Notes under the pieces: model-generated
What the model was told of the DNA's origin: nothing
What the model saw: the letters and a program-made list of their open reading frames with translations, nothing else
The model's database searches: none
DNA from: UBA4615 sp044368415
GTDB taxonomy: Bacteria > Pseudomonadota > Gammaproteobacteria > Burkholderiales > Burkholderiaceae_E
Direction: 5' to 3'
NCBI GenBank assembly: GCA_044368415.1
Contig: JBIPLJ010000001.1
Span: 1 to 64,000, forward strand
DNA length: 64,000 nucleotides
Program-made: the position numbers and the translations under genes
In this document: positions 1 to 8,437 of the stretch, piece after piece
Position numbering within the stretch: the first letter of the stretch is position 1
Layout: the number at the start of each line of letters is the position of its first letter

Positions 1-31
1 ACCGTCGAAGCTGAGGGCGACCATGGTGTCT

Positions 32-54
32 ATCGGCCGGCTTCGCCGGCCGAT
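32..54. repeat. perfect 9-bp inverted repeat
   Basis: Arms of nine bases (ATCGGCCGG and its complement) enclose the five-base loop CTTCG. No T-run follows, so it may be a terminator-like or REP-like hairpin rather than a classical terminator. The rest of positions 1-285 holds no gene that I can support. Confidence 0.5.
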
Positions 55-285
55 GCCCGTCGGACGCCCGCGCGAGACGGTGCGGCCCAGTCGGTGCACA
101 ACGGCCTGAAGGGCAGCGACGCCGAGAAACGTGGATGCATCCGGAGCCACTCGTGACGCTGTGCGTAGGCTGCCGATCTGGGGGGTAAAAAGGACGGCAT
201 GCCACCGTCTTCTCGCCCATCGTCGCCCGGGGGCGGGCCGCGCCAACCGTCGAATGCGACTCGTGCCCGCTGCACGCAGTAAATC

Positions 286-1038
286 TCAGGCCTGCAGCAC
301 CCGCTCCAGCGGCAGCCCGCGGCAGTCCATCTCGTACTCGAGCTCGCGGACCGGCGGCCGGTTGAAGTGCCAGGTCACGCCGCCGCGCATCGCGCCGCGC
401 CGCACCAGCTCGTCTCCGATGAACGGATGGAAGTCGTGCACGGTGTAGACCTGGACGACAGTAGCGCCCGACCAGTCAGCGCCGAGCGCCGCCATCCGTC
501 GCTGCATCTCGTCGAGCACGAAGCGCCCCTTGGCGAGCAGGCCCGCGGGCGAGGTGTCGCCGCGCGCCACCATGTTGTCGCGGTAGTCGCCCTTGCCCTC
601 GGCGGATTCGCCGCTGCCGGCAACGACCCACGAGGGGCCGGCCTGTGCATCGACCACGGTGTACGAGAACGCGAAGAAACCAGGTTCCGCCGGCGGGTCG
701 AGCTCGGGACAGACGTTGCTGCGGGCGACCGGATTGACCTCGCCGTCCATCAGGCCCCAGCGCTTCAAGGTCTCGATGTAGATCGCGTTGAAGGCACGGA
801 ACCCCGCCTCGGTGAAGGGCGCCGGCGAGCGCAGCTCGCATGCGCAGAACGCCGACACCGGGCGCCCGATCGAGGCGAGGTGGCGCTCGATCGCGGCGAA
901 GCCCTCGGCCAGCGGCACGACGCTCGAGAAGCGCGCCCGCTCGATCCGGAAGCCGGGTTCGGCCGCGACGCCGCCGGAGTACTGCGAGACGGCGGGGATG
1001 AAGCGGAAGCCGCCGGGGGCGAAGAGATGTGTGCTCAT
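286..1038 (-). CDS. RidA-like deaminase family protein (CnbZ-like)
   Basis: A 250-residue cytosolic protein that resembles the 2-aminomuconate/2-amino-5-chloromuconate deaminase (CnbZ) group of the YjgF/RidA-like fold. This is a recognition from overall sequence character, not from a single catalytic motif. That group hydrolyses enamine/imine intermediates of aromatic amine degradation. The start is chosen because a GGAGA Shine-Dalgarno lies about seven bases upstream. No other aromatic-ring degradation gene is nearby, so the substrate is unknown and a general imine-deaminating role is equally possible. It is divergent from the aspartate dehydrogenase gene that starts 160 bp away. Confidence 0.6.
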   Translation of the reverse strand: MSTHLFAPGGFRFIPAVSQYSGGVAAEPGFRIERARFSSVVPLAEGFAAIERHLASIGRPVSAFCACELRSPAPFTEAGFRAFNAIYIETLKRWGLMDGEVNPVARSNVCPELDPPAEPGFFAFSYTVVDAQAGPSWVVAGSGESAEGKGDYRDNMVARGDTSPAGLLAKGRFVLDEMQRRMAALGADWSGATVVQVYTVHDFHPFIGDELVRRGAMRGGVTWHFNRPPVRELEYEMDCRGLPLERVLQA

Positions 1039-1198
1039 GGAGGTCTCCGTGCAACGTTCAGGCGGGGCATTTCAGGCGGGGCATGTATGCAGTCTAGCCT
1101 CCCTCCTCGCCCGCGAAGCGGCGGCCCGAACGGTCGCGGACCGCGGGCGCGCGGGTATGCTTGGACGGATGAGTGTCCTAACCGCCGTGTCGTAGACG

Positions 1199-1987
1199 AT
1201 GCCCGTTACACGTGAACTCGCCGTCGGCATCGCCGGCCTCGGCGGGATAGGCTCGGCGGTGGCGCGCTGGCTGGCCGCGCAGGCGCCGCCAGGGCTGCAC
1301 CTGGCCGCGGCGGCCGGCCGGGACCCGGACGAGACCTCGCGGCGGCTCGTCGCGCTCGGCCATCCGCAGGTACGCGCGGTGCCGCTCGAGGCGCTGCCCG
1401 GCGCCTGCGACGTGCTGGTGGAGTGCCTCGCGCCCGAGGCGGCGGCGGTGCTGCTCGACGGCGTGGTCGACGGCGGCGGGACCGTCGTGACCGTCAGCGT
1501 CGCCGCGCTGCTCGCGACGCCCGAACTACTCGATCGGGCGCGCCGTGCCGGCACGCGCCTGATCGTCCCCTCGGGCGCGGTCGCGGGCCTGGACATGGTG
1601 CGCGCAGCCGCGATCGGCAGGATCAGGTCGGTCAGGCTGCGCACCCGCAAGCCGCCCTCGGGGCTCGACGTCGCCGGCGACGGCCCAGTGCGGGTGTTCG
1701 CCGGCAACGCGCTCGAGGCCTGCCGGGCGTTCCCGCGCAACGTGAACGTTGCCGCCACCCTGAGCCTCGCCGGCATCGGCTGGGCCCGCACCGAGGTCGA
1801 GATCTGGAGCGACCCGGCGCTCACGCGCAACGTCCACGAGATCGAAATCGACGCGGAAGACACGCTGGTCCGGATGACGATCGAGAACCGTCCGAGCAAG
1901 GCCAACCCGAGCAGCAGTGCGATTACTGCGAACAGCGTCTGCGCGGCGCTCGCAGGGCTGCTCGATCCGGTCCGCATCGGCGGCTGA
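1199..1987 (+). CDS. L-aspartate dehydrogenase family protein
   Basis: A 262-residue NAD(P)-dependent enzyme of the aspartate dehydrogenase (DUF108) family, which interconverts L-aspartate and iminoaspartate/oxaloacetate plus ammonia. The N-terminus has a Rossmann motif (GIAGLGGIGSAVA, residues about 9-21). The family signature around FPRNVNVAATLSLAG and the later NVHEIEID segment match the catalytic domain. Length is typical. In some bacteria this enzyme (NadX) feeds NAD synthesis, but no nadA or nadC is adjacent here, so a catabolic role is possible. No clear Shine-Dalgarno precedes the ATG, which may mean a leaderless or misjudged start. Confidence 0.8.
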   Translation: MPVTRELAVGIAGLGGIGSAVARWLAAQAPPGLHLAAAAGRDPDETSRRLVALGHPQVRAVPLEALPGACDVLVECLAPEAAAVLLDGVVDGGGTVVTVSVAALLATPELLDRARRAGTRLIVPSGAVAGLDMVRAAAIGRIRSVRLRTRKPPSGLDVAGDGPVRVFAGNALEACRAFPRNVNVAATLSLAGIGWARTEVEIWSDPALTRNVHEIEIDAEDTLVRMTIENRPSKANPSSSAITANSVCAALAGLLDPVRIGG

Positions 1988-2008
1988 TGCCGGCACACCC
2001 GAGCGGGT

Positions 2009-2440
2009 TGTGATCCGACCGCAGGCGCCGAAATGCTCGCGGCCGGCGGCAACACGGTCGGCGGCAACGCGGTCGACGCTGCGGTGGCTGCGCTGTCGGT
2101 GATCGAGCCGATGATGGTCGGCACGCTGCGCGTGCGCGCGCAGGCGGCCGGCGTCTCGCCCAAGGACGGCGCGCACACCACTCACCTGACAGTGACCGAC
2201 ACCGAAGGCTGGATCGTGAGCGCCACGCAGACGAGCAACGCGCTGTTCGACGCGAAGGCGTGCCGCTCCAAGCGCTCGGACTGCCCGGAGGGCTGAGGAT
2301 ATCCCTGTCGGCGATGCACGCGCTGTGGTCAACCTGATCGACCGCGGCATGTCGCTGCAGGAGGCAGTCGGGGCGCCGCGGCTCTGGACGCAAGGGGTCC
2401 AGCTCGAGCTCGAGCGGCGCCCGCAACGGCGTGACGCCGC
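2009..2440 (+). pseudogene. gamma-glutamyltranspeptidase remnant
   Basis: Three pieces of a gamma-glutamyltranspeptidase occur in order but with the middle missing. First comes the N-terminal segment around EMLAAGG and GGNAVDAAVAALSVIEPMM. A short piece around DGAHTTHLTVTDTEG follows, resembling the segment beginning the small subunit near the nucleophilic Thr. After a frameshift near 2296 comes the C-terminal segment (VNLIDRGMSLQEAVGAPRLW). An intact enzyme has about 530-580 residues; here only about 140 codons remain in two frames. It cannot make a working transferase. It lies just downstream of the aspartate dehydrogenase gene. Confidence 0.85.
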
Positions 2441-2459
2441 CGCGGCGGGCAGGCCCCGG

Positions 2460-3749
2460 TCAGCCGCCGACGCGGGTCAGCGCGAAGGCCAGCGCCGCAA
2501 CGGCGAGCGGCGCTGCACACAGCGCCTGCACGAGCTCGGGCCGCGGCGGGGTGACAGTGAGCACACGGGTCTCGGTCAGCAGATCGTGCAGCGCCTGCCT
2601 GCGCACATTGAACGGGGCGATCAGGAAGCCCAGGCCGAACAGGCACCAGGACATCGTGCGCAGCCCATGGCGCAGCAGCACGGTCCGCCTGTCCGGAGCC
2701 CGCCCGCGCATCGTCTCCACCCGCATCCCGAGCAGACGCTTGCCCGGAGTGCCGCCCCAGCCGAGCTCACCGCAGACCGAGTAGAGGGCGCTACCGACCA
2801 GCATCGCGGCCAGCGTGATGCGCTCCATCACCACGGGCGAAGCGTCCAGCCCGCGGCCGAGCATCATGACCGGAGCGGCGCACACGAAGAACACCAGAAA
2901 AGTGTCGACCACAGTCGCGGCCACGCGCTGCGTGAGGCTCGCATCGAGGGGGGGCGGCGCCTCGTCGTCGTAGGCCGGCTCGGCCCCGACCTGCGGGTCG
3001 GCCGCATGCGGATCGGCCGGCTCGATCGGCAGGCCGCGCAGCACGCGCGTCGCTTTCGACAGACGCTCCGCCAGACCGAGCGGGCCGTCGGCCGCAGGCT
3101 GCGGGTCGGCCGGCGCGGCCGGCGCGGACGATCCGCGTGCGCCCTCGGTCCGGTGCGCACCCGCGGTCCGGTGCGTGCCGGCGTGCAGGCCGGCACCCAA
3201 CAGTTCAGGCCGGGCCGCGGACCCACTGCCGGCAGGCCGATCGCCCGCCGCGCCGTCAGTCTGGCCGGCGCCCGTCCGTGACGCGCCCGCGCCTTTGGAA
3301 GGCAACGCCTCGCGCGCGGCGGGCCGCAGCCGTGGCAGCAGCGCCGCGTGCGCGGCAGCCCGTTCGGCCGCGGGCCACCCCACCGCCGACGGGCAGCCCT
3401 GTTCGAGCAGCGCGCGCAGGATCGCTTCTGCGTCGAGGCCGGTGCGGGCAAGCTCGAGCGTGTGGACGGCGAGCGCCTCGTCGAACGTGCGCATCGCCTG
3501 CAGGTCGGCTTCGCCGCCGCCGCCGATGATGGGTCGCCCAGCGAGTACGGCCCATGCACCCGTGGCTTCGCGCATGCGCTTGCCCGCCGCGGCCCGGTCG
3601 CCTTGCACGAGCGGGTTACCCGGATGGCAGGCGAATGCGGTCTGCAGGAACGCGAGCCTGATGTCCTGCTCTGACGCGCTACGGGTCACCCCCAGAATCT
3701 GGTGGCAACTCCTGGGCGCCTCGAACTCGGCACGGGGGATGCGGTACAC
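2460..3749 (-). CDS. degenerate J-domain/RDD-family membrane protein
   Basis: A 429-residue protein starting at GTG. Residues about 12-70 look like a DnaJ J domain (ILGVTRSASEQDIRLAFLQTAF) but the invariant HPD tripeptide reads HPG, so stimulation of Hsp70 ATPase is doubtful. A long Ala/Pro/Arg-rich linker follows (about residues 150-260). The C-terminal 140 residues form an RDD domain with hydrophobic segments, the GGTPGKRLLGMRV signature and a final transmembrane pair. RDD proteins are inner-membrane proteins, some proposed as ion or solute transporters. The combination suggests a membrane protein with a protein-interaction head. The start is uncertain because no Shine-Dalgarno is visible. 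Confidence 0.7.
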   Translation of the reverse strand: MYRIPRAEFEAPRSCHQILGVTRSASEQDIRLAFLQTAFACHPGNPLVQGDRAAAGKRMREATGAWAVLAGRPIIGGGGEADLQAMRTFDEALAVHTLELARTGLDAEAILRALLEQGCPSAVGWPAAERAAAHAALLPRLRPAAREALPSKGAGASRTGAGQTDGAAGDRPAGSGSAARPELLGAGLHAGTHRTAGAHRTEGARGSSAPAAPADPQPAADGPLGLAERLSKATRVLRGLPIEPADPHAADPQVGAEPAYDDEAPPPLDASLTQRVAATVVDTFLVFFVCAAPVMMLGRGLDASPVVMERITLAAMLVGSALYSVCGELGWGGTPGKRLLGMRVETMRGRAPDRRTVLLRHGLRTMSWCLFGLGFLIAPFNVRRQALHDLLTETRVLTVTPPRPELVQALCAAPLAVAALAFALTRVGG

Positions 3750-4193
3750 GAGGGCGATATCCCGATCTGTGGCGACGCGTTGTCCGAGCTTCTGTGCCCG
3801 CCGGTCCGCGAGCCAGCATGACGCGCACCAGCGGTCGCGGGCGACCGCCGCGCGGCCGGTTCAACCCACGCGTCGGGCGGCGCGACCCTTCGCGCCGGCG
3901 ACGCATCCCTCCGCGCCCGCGGCGAGCGCCCCGAAGCCGCGCCCCGAAGCCGCGCCCCGAAGCCGCGCCCCGAAGCCGCGCCCCGAAGCCGCGCCCCGAA
4001 GCCGCGCCCCGAAGCCGCGCCCCGAAGCCGCGCCCCGAAGCCGCGGACCGAACCCGTCGAGCCGGCACCGACGCGACGCCCCCGCCACCGCCCGTCGGAC
4101 CCGGACGCGTGCCGAGCCCATTCCCTTGACGCCGCCACCCCGCCGCTCAACATGGGTCGCGAGGCGCGCCCCCTTGTGCGCCCGGACCCTCAC
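3750..4193. other. 444-bp intergenic region between divergent genes
   Basis: No convincing gene is present. The region contains the 13-bp tandem repeat listed separately, and open frames across it are only low-complexity Arg/Pro/Ala translations of that repeat. Promoters for both flanking divergent genes must lie here, but I cannot place them. Confidence 0.6.
3929..4045. repeat. nine perfect 13-bp tandem repeats
   Basis: The unit CCCCGAAGCCGCG is repeated nine times without a mismatch over 117 bp. Because 13 is not a multiple of three, every frame reads through it with a 13-residue period on either strand. Perfect identity between units implies recent expansion or ongoing slippage. It sits between the divergent J/RDD and Memo-AMMECR1 genes, in the region that should hold their promoters. 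Confidence 0.97.
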
Positions 4194-5633
4194 ATGCCCG
4201 AACTCCAGTCCGCCGCGCGCCTGCCCGCCGACGCCCCGTCCCGGAATCGTCCGGCGGCCGTCGCAGGCAGCTTCTACCAGGCCGATCCCGCTGCGCTGGG
4301 ATCGGACGTGGCGCGCATGCTCGCCGCGGCGCTGGCCCGCACCGACGGCCCGGACGCGTCCGGCGCGCGCCCGCCGAAGCTGATGGTGCTGCCGCACGCG
4401 GGCCACCGGTGGTCGGGCGAGTGCGCGGCCCGCGGCTGGGCGCTGCTCGCGCCCTGGCGCGGGCGCATCACGCGCGTCGTGATGCTCTCGCCGGCGCACC
4501 GCGTCGCGCTGCGTGAGATGGCCGCTCCCGGCACGGACGCGTTCGATACGCCGCTGGGCGCCGTGCCGATCGACCGCGCCGGGATCGACGCGCTCGCCGC
4601 CGCTGTGCCGCAGGTGACGGTCGACGACGGCGCCCATGCGCGCGAGCATGCGATCGAGGTGCAGCTGCCATTCCTGCAAGCGGTGCTCGGGCCGGTGCTG
4701 CTGCTGCCGCTGGTGGTGGGCGACGTCGACGCGGCGGTGGTGCAGCAGGTCGTCGAGCGGCTCTGGGGCGGCGACGAGACGCTGCTGGTGGCGAGCACCG
4801 ACCTGTCGCACTTTCTGCCGCTCGAGCGCGCCCGTGCGGTCGACGCGACCACCGTCGCGCGGATCCTGCGCTTGGACGACACCATCGGGCCGCATGCCGC
4901 CTGCGGCGCGAGCGGGCTGGGCGGCGCATTGCGCGCAGCGCGTGCGCACGGCCTGGAGCCGCGGCTGCTCGACCTGCGCAGCTCGGCCGACGCGCCCGGC
5001 GGCGACCCGGCGCGCGTCGTCGGCTACGGCGCGATCGGCTTCTGGCACGCGCCGCCGCGCAACGGCGCCGAGGACACGCCGCTCGGCCACGCGCTGCTCG
5101 CCCGCGCCCGCAACGCGATCGCCACAGCACTCGGCCTGCCCGGGCGCGCACCTGAGCCATGGCATCCGGCGCTGGCCCGCCCGGGCGCGACCTTCGTGAC
5201 GCTGCAGCGCGGCGGCCGGCTGCGCGGCTGCATCGGACGGCTGGCGGCGGGCACGCATCCGCTCGAGGACGACGTGCGGCGCAACGCCTGCCGCGCCGCG
5301 TTCGAGGACCCGCGCTTCCCGCCGCTCGTCGCATCCGAGTGGCAGGGGCTGTCGGTGGAGGTCTCGCTGCTCGGGCCGCTCGAGGCACTCGGCGAGCTCG
5401 ACGAGGCGCAAGCGCTGCGCACGATCCGCTCCGGTGTCGACGGCGTGATCCTCGCGTGCGGCGGGCGCAGCGCCACCTTCCTGCCGCAGGTCTGGTCGCA
5501 GCTGCCCGACCCGCTGACGTTCTTCGCGGCGCTGCGCGAGAAGGCCGGCCTGCCACGCGAAGGCTGGGCGCCCGGCACGCGGCTGTCGCGCTACGGAGTG
5601 GCGAAGTTCGTCGAGGACCCGACCACCCGATGA
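4194..5633 (+). CDS. Memo-AMMECR1 fusion, AmmeMemoRadiSam system proteins B and A
   Basis: A 479-residue two-domain protein. Residues about 20-290 are a Memo domain, a dioxygenase-like metal-binding fold, with PHAGHRWSG, LSPAHR, EHAIEVQLPFL and STDLSHF motifs. Residues about 300-475 are an AMMECR1 domain with the hallmark LRGCIGRL motif. In many prokaryotes these are separate genes (systems B and A) next to a radical SAM gene; here they are fused. Its last four bases (ATGA) overlap the radical SAM start, implying translational coupling. The biochemical role of the system is not established. An upstream in-frame ATG at 4152 is an alternative start; neither has a clear Shine-Dalgarno. Confidence 0.92.
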   Translation: MPELQSAARLPADAPSRNRPAAVAGSFYQADPAALGSDVARMLAAALARTDGPDASGARPPKLMVLPHAGHRWSGECAARGWALLAPWRGRITRVVMLSPAHRVALREMAAPGTDAFDTPLGAVPIDRAGIDALAAAVPQVTVDDGAHAREHAIEVQLPFLQAVLGPVLLLPLVVGDVDAAVVQQVVERLWGGDETLLVASTDLSHFLPLERARAVDATTVARILRLDDTIGPHAACGASGLGGALRAARAHGLEPRLLDLRSSADAPGGDPARVVGYGAIGFWHAPPRNGAEDTPLGHALLARARNAIATALGLPGRAPEPWHPALARPGATFVTLQRGGRLRGCIGRLAAGTHPLEDDVRRNACRAAFEDPRFPPLVASEWQGLSVEVSLLGPLEALGELDEAQALRTIRSGVDGVILACGGRSATFLPQVWSQLPDPLTFFAALREKAGLPREGWAPGTRLSRYGVAKFVEDPTTR

Positions 5634-6727
5634 GCGACACGCCGATCGAGGCCGCCGACATGCATCCAGCCCGCTGGTGGCACGCGCTCGACGACGGCCG
5701 CCTGCAGTGCGACCTGTGCCCGCGCGACTGCCGCCTGCACGAAGGCCAGCGCGGCCTGTGCTTCGTGCGCGCGCGACAGGGCGACGCGATGGTGCTCACC
5801 ACCTGGGGCCGCAGCTCGGGCTTCTGCATCGATCCGATCGAGAAGAAGCCGCTCGCGCACTTCCTGCCGGGCTCTCCGGTGCTGTCGTTCGGCACCGCCG
5901 GCTGCAACCTCGCCTGCCGCTTCTGCCAGAACTGGGACATCTCGAAGAGCCGCGAGACCGATCGCCTGCTCGACCGGGCGAGCCCTGCGCGCATCGCCGA
6001 GGTCGCGCGCGCCGCGGGCTGCGCGAGCGTGGCCTTCACCTACAACGATCCGGTGATCTTCGCCGAGTACGCGATGGACGTGGCCGACGCGTGCCGCGAG
6101 CTCGGCGTGAACGCGGTGGCGGTGACCGCAGGCTACATGCACGAGGCGCCTCGCCGCGCCTTCTACGCGAAGATGGACGCGGCCAACGTCGACCTCAAGG
6201 CCTTCACCGAGGACTTCTATTTCAGGCAGACCGGCGCGCACCTGGCGCCCGTGCTCGACACGCTCCGGTACGTGCGCCACAAAACAGGTTGCTGGCTGGA
6301 GATCACGACGCTGCTGATCCCGGGCCTGAACGATTCGGACACCGAGCTCGATGCGATGACGCGCTGGATCGCCGCCGAACTGGGCACCGACGTGCCGCTG
6401 CACTTCAGCGCCTTCCACCCTGACTGGAAGCTGCGCGAGGTGCCCGCCACGCCCGCGGCCACGCTGACGCGGGCGCGCGGCATCGCGCTCGCCAACGGGC
6501 TGCGCCACGTCTACACAGGCAACGTGCGCGACCTCGAGGGCGGCATCACGCGCTGCACCGGCTGCTCGGCACCGGTGATCGAGCGAGACCGCTACACGAT
6601 CCTGCGCTACGCACTCGACGAGGCCGGCGCCTGCCGGCACTGCGGCGCCGCGCTCGCGGGCCGCTTCGGGAAGGCCGCGGGGACTTTCGGCGCACGGCGA
6701 ATCCCGGTGCGGCTGGCCTCGGCTTAA
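5630..6727 (+). CDS. AmmeMemoRadiSam system radical SAM enzyme
   Basis: A 365-residue radical S-adenosylmethionine protein. The iron-sulfur cluster motif CxxxCxxC is visible as CNLACRFC near residue 90. An additional cysteine pattern CDLCPRDC at the N-terminus and two CxxC pairs near the C-terminus (CTGC, CRHC) suggest further metal or cluster binding. The family is the AmmeMemoRadiSam enzyme, distantly like pyruvate formate-lyase activating enzymes. The substrate is unknown. Overlap with the preceding Memo-AMMECR1 gene by ATGA shows one operon. A hairpin begins three bases after the stop. Confidence 0.93.
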   Translation: MSDTPIEAADMHPARWWHALDDGRLQCDLCPRDCRLHEGQRGLCFVRARQGDAMVLTTWGRSSGFCIDPIEKKPLAHFLPGSPVLSFGTAGCNLACRFCQNWDISKSRETDRLLDRASPARIAEVARAAGCASVAFTYNDPVIFAEYAMDVADACRELGVNAVAVTAGYMHEAPRRAFYAKMDAANVDLKAFTEDFYFRQTGAHLAPVLDTLRYVRHKTGCWLEITTLLIPGLNDSDTELDAMTRWIAAELGTDVPLHFSAFHPDWKLREVPATPAATLTRARGIALANGLRHVYTGNVRDLEGGITRCTGCSAPVIERDRYTILRYALDEAGACRHCGAALAGRFGKAAGTFGARRIPVRLASA

Positions 6728-6730
6728 AGG

Positions 6731-6748
6731 CCGCCACCGGGGTGGCGG
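6731..6748. terminator. stem-loop between convergent genes
   Basis: Arms CCGCCACC and GGTGGCGG pair across a two-base gap, immediately after the radical SAM stop codon and before the end of the convergent MDR gene. No U-run is present, so it is only terminator-like. Its position suits a bidirectional terminator. Confidence 0.5.
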
Positions 6749-6779
6749 ACGGCCCGCGCCCGTCCCGGCCGACGACCGT

Positions 6780-7913
6780 TCAGCCCCGGCTCGGCACGAT
6801 CAGGTATTTGGTCCCTGTCGCGCGTGCGCCGTACGCCGCGATCGCGTCGGCCGACAGCGCCTCGGCGAGCGACACCTCTTTCGAGTAGTGGCTCGCGAAC
6901 GTGGTGTGCAGTTCGTCGACCACGCGCTGGCGCAGCCGCGCGCCGACCTCGGGCCCGACCTTCTGCAGGAAGGGGAAGAGCAGCCAGCCCCCCATGCCCC
7001 AGGAGAAGCCGAAGTTGCGCACGATCTCGGTCGGGCGCATGTCGAGCGAGCCATACAAGTAGACCTGCTTGTGCACGTTCGAGCCGTAGCGGCTGTACTC
7101 CTTGGCGGTGCGCGTGATCGCCGCCTCCATGCCGGTGAGCAGCCGGCTCGCGAGCTGGCCGCCGCCAGTGGCATCGAACGCGATCGTCGCGCCGGTGGCG
7201 ACCAGCGCCTCGGTCAGCTCGTCCCTGAAGGTCTCCGAGCTGCTGTCCACCACGTGCTTCGCGCCCTGGGCGCGCAGCAGCGCGGCCTGCTCGGGCTTGC
7301 GCACGACGTTCACCAGGCCGATGCCGTCCTTCAGGCAGATGCGGTTGAGCATCTGGCCGAGGTTCGAGGCCGCCGCGGTGTGCACGAGCGCGGTGTGGCC
7401 CTCCCGGCGCATCGTCTCGACCATGCCGAGCGAGGTCAGCGGGTTCACGAAGCACGAGGCGCCGGCCGCGGGCGCGGTGCCAGCCGGCAGCAGCAGGCAG
7501 TCGCGCGCCTTGACCACGCGGTACTGCGCATACATCGCGCCACCGATCAGCGCGACCATGCGGCCCGCGAGTGCCTGCGCCTCAGGCGAGGACCCGGCCT
7601 CGACGACCGTGCCCGCGCCCTCATTGCCCACCGGCATCGCCTGGCCCACGCGCGCGCCCATCGACGTCATCGCGCGCTCGGGGACACGCGCGGTCACGAC
7701 CGGGCGTGCGGCGGTGCCGCCGACCTTGAGCGTCGAGAAGTCGGCCGCGCCGAACAGCAGGCCGAGGTCCGACGGATTGAGCGGCGTCGCCTCGACACGT
7801 ACCACCACCTCGTCGGGGCCGGGATCGGGGACAGTCTGGTCGACGAGCGTAATCTCGAGCTCGCCGTCGGACTTGACGAGCGAGCGCAGCTGCAGGCCGG
7901 TACGTGCGGTCAT
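6780..7913 (-). CDS. MDR-family zinc-type alcohol dehydrogenase/quinone oxidoreductase
   Basis: A 377-residue medium-chain dehydrogenase/reductase. The N-terminal GroES-like domain includes VRVEATPLNPSDL and the conserved GNEGAGTVVEAG segment. The nucleotide-binding half includes HTAAASNLGQM, an unusual version of the usual Gly-rich loop. There is no cysteine set for a structural zinc, and the fold resembles quinone or enoyl reductases more than classical alcohol dehydrogenases. The ATG is preceded by an AGGAG Shine-Dalgarno at eight bases, and a 13-bp poly-C tract (coding-strand view) lies directly upstream of that. Substrate unknown. Confidence 0.8.
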   Translation of the reverse strand: MTARTGLQLRSLVKSDGELEITLVDQTVPDPGPDEVVVRVEATPLNPSDLGLLFGAADFSTLKVGGTAARPVVTARVPERAMTSMGARVGQAMPVGNEGAGTVVEAGSSPEAQALAGRMVALIGGAMYAQYRVVKARDCLLLPAGTAPAAGASCFVNPLTSLGMVETMRREGHTALVHTAAASNLGQMLNRICLKDGIGLVNVVRKPEQAALLRAQGAKHVVDSSSETFRDELTEALVATGATIAFDATGGGQLASRLLTGMEAAITRTAKEYSRYGSNVHKQVYLYGSLDMRPTEIVRNFGFSWGMGGWLLFPFLQKVGPEVGARLRQRVVDELHTTFASHYSKEVSLAEALSADAIAAYGARATGTKYLIVPSRG

Positions 7914-7924
7914 GCGGGTCTCCT

Positions 7925-7937
7925 GGGGGGGGGGGGG
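7925..7937. repeat. 13-base homopolymer G tract (C on the coding strand)
   Basis: Thirteen consecutive G residues on the plus strand. On the minus strand they lie just upstream of the Shine-Dalgarno of the MDR gene, where a change of length would alter promoter or leader spacing. Such tracts are prone to slippage and also to sequencing error. Confidence 0.9.
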
Positions 7938-8010
7938 CGTTCTTCTGGCAGCGCGCAGTGTGGCAGATCGTGCCGCCGGCCGATGCGCCGCCGGGCTTCG
8001 CCGTCTCCGG

Positions 8011-8376
8011 CCGCTCTGGACCGGCCGCGAGCTGCGTTTCGCCCTCGACGAGGGCGCGACCGCGATCGGCGACTTCAACATGATCGACGCCCGGCGCGCG
8101 CTGATCATCGAGCGCGACGACGGTGAGGACGATCCGCGATCCGCGATCCGCGATCCGCAGAACCGTGCCCACTTCAAGGGCGAGGCGGAGCGCGATCTCG
8201 CGGGCCTGTTCACCTTACCGTTCTTCACCATCGAGAACGTGGCCGTCGTCGACGCCGAGCACATCATCGTCGCCAACGACAACAACCTGCCGTTCAGCAT
8301 CGGGCGCTTCGTCGACCGGGCCGCCGACAACGAGTTCAGCCTGCTGCGCGTGCCGGAACTGCTGCAGGCCCGCTGA
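8011..8376 (+). pseudogene. C-terminal remnant of an esterase-like phytase-family protein
   Basis: The last 120 residues of a protein of the 'esterase-like activity of phytase' family are readable, with the characteristic block FTIENVAVVDAEHIIVANDN and the ending DNEFSLLRVPELL. The N-terminal roughly three quarters of the family domain is absent, and no start codon or ribosome site fits. Inside it, the heptamer GATCCGC is repeated four times (8131-8158), an apparent slippage expansion that replaces the expected sequence. It is divergent from the MDR gene and about 60 bp before the lactate dehydrogenase family gene. Confidence 0.75.
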
Positions 8377-8437
8377 GTCAGGTAAGGTCGTGTGGCGGCC
8401 GGATGCACCGCCGCGCAACGTTCTGGAGGGTCTTCGC

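Noticed and set aside
3929..4045. CRISPR-like array
   Set aside because: The units are contiguous 13-mers with no spacers and no cas genes nearby.
3175..4383. Plus-strand frame running through the 13-bp repeats
   Set aside because: Low-complexity Arg/Pro/Ala translation made of antisense J/RDD sequence plus the tandem repeat; no domain and no ribosome site.
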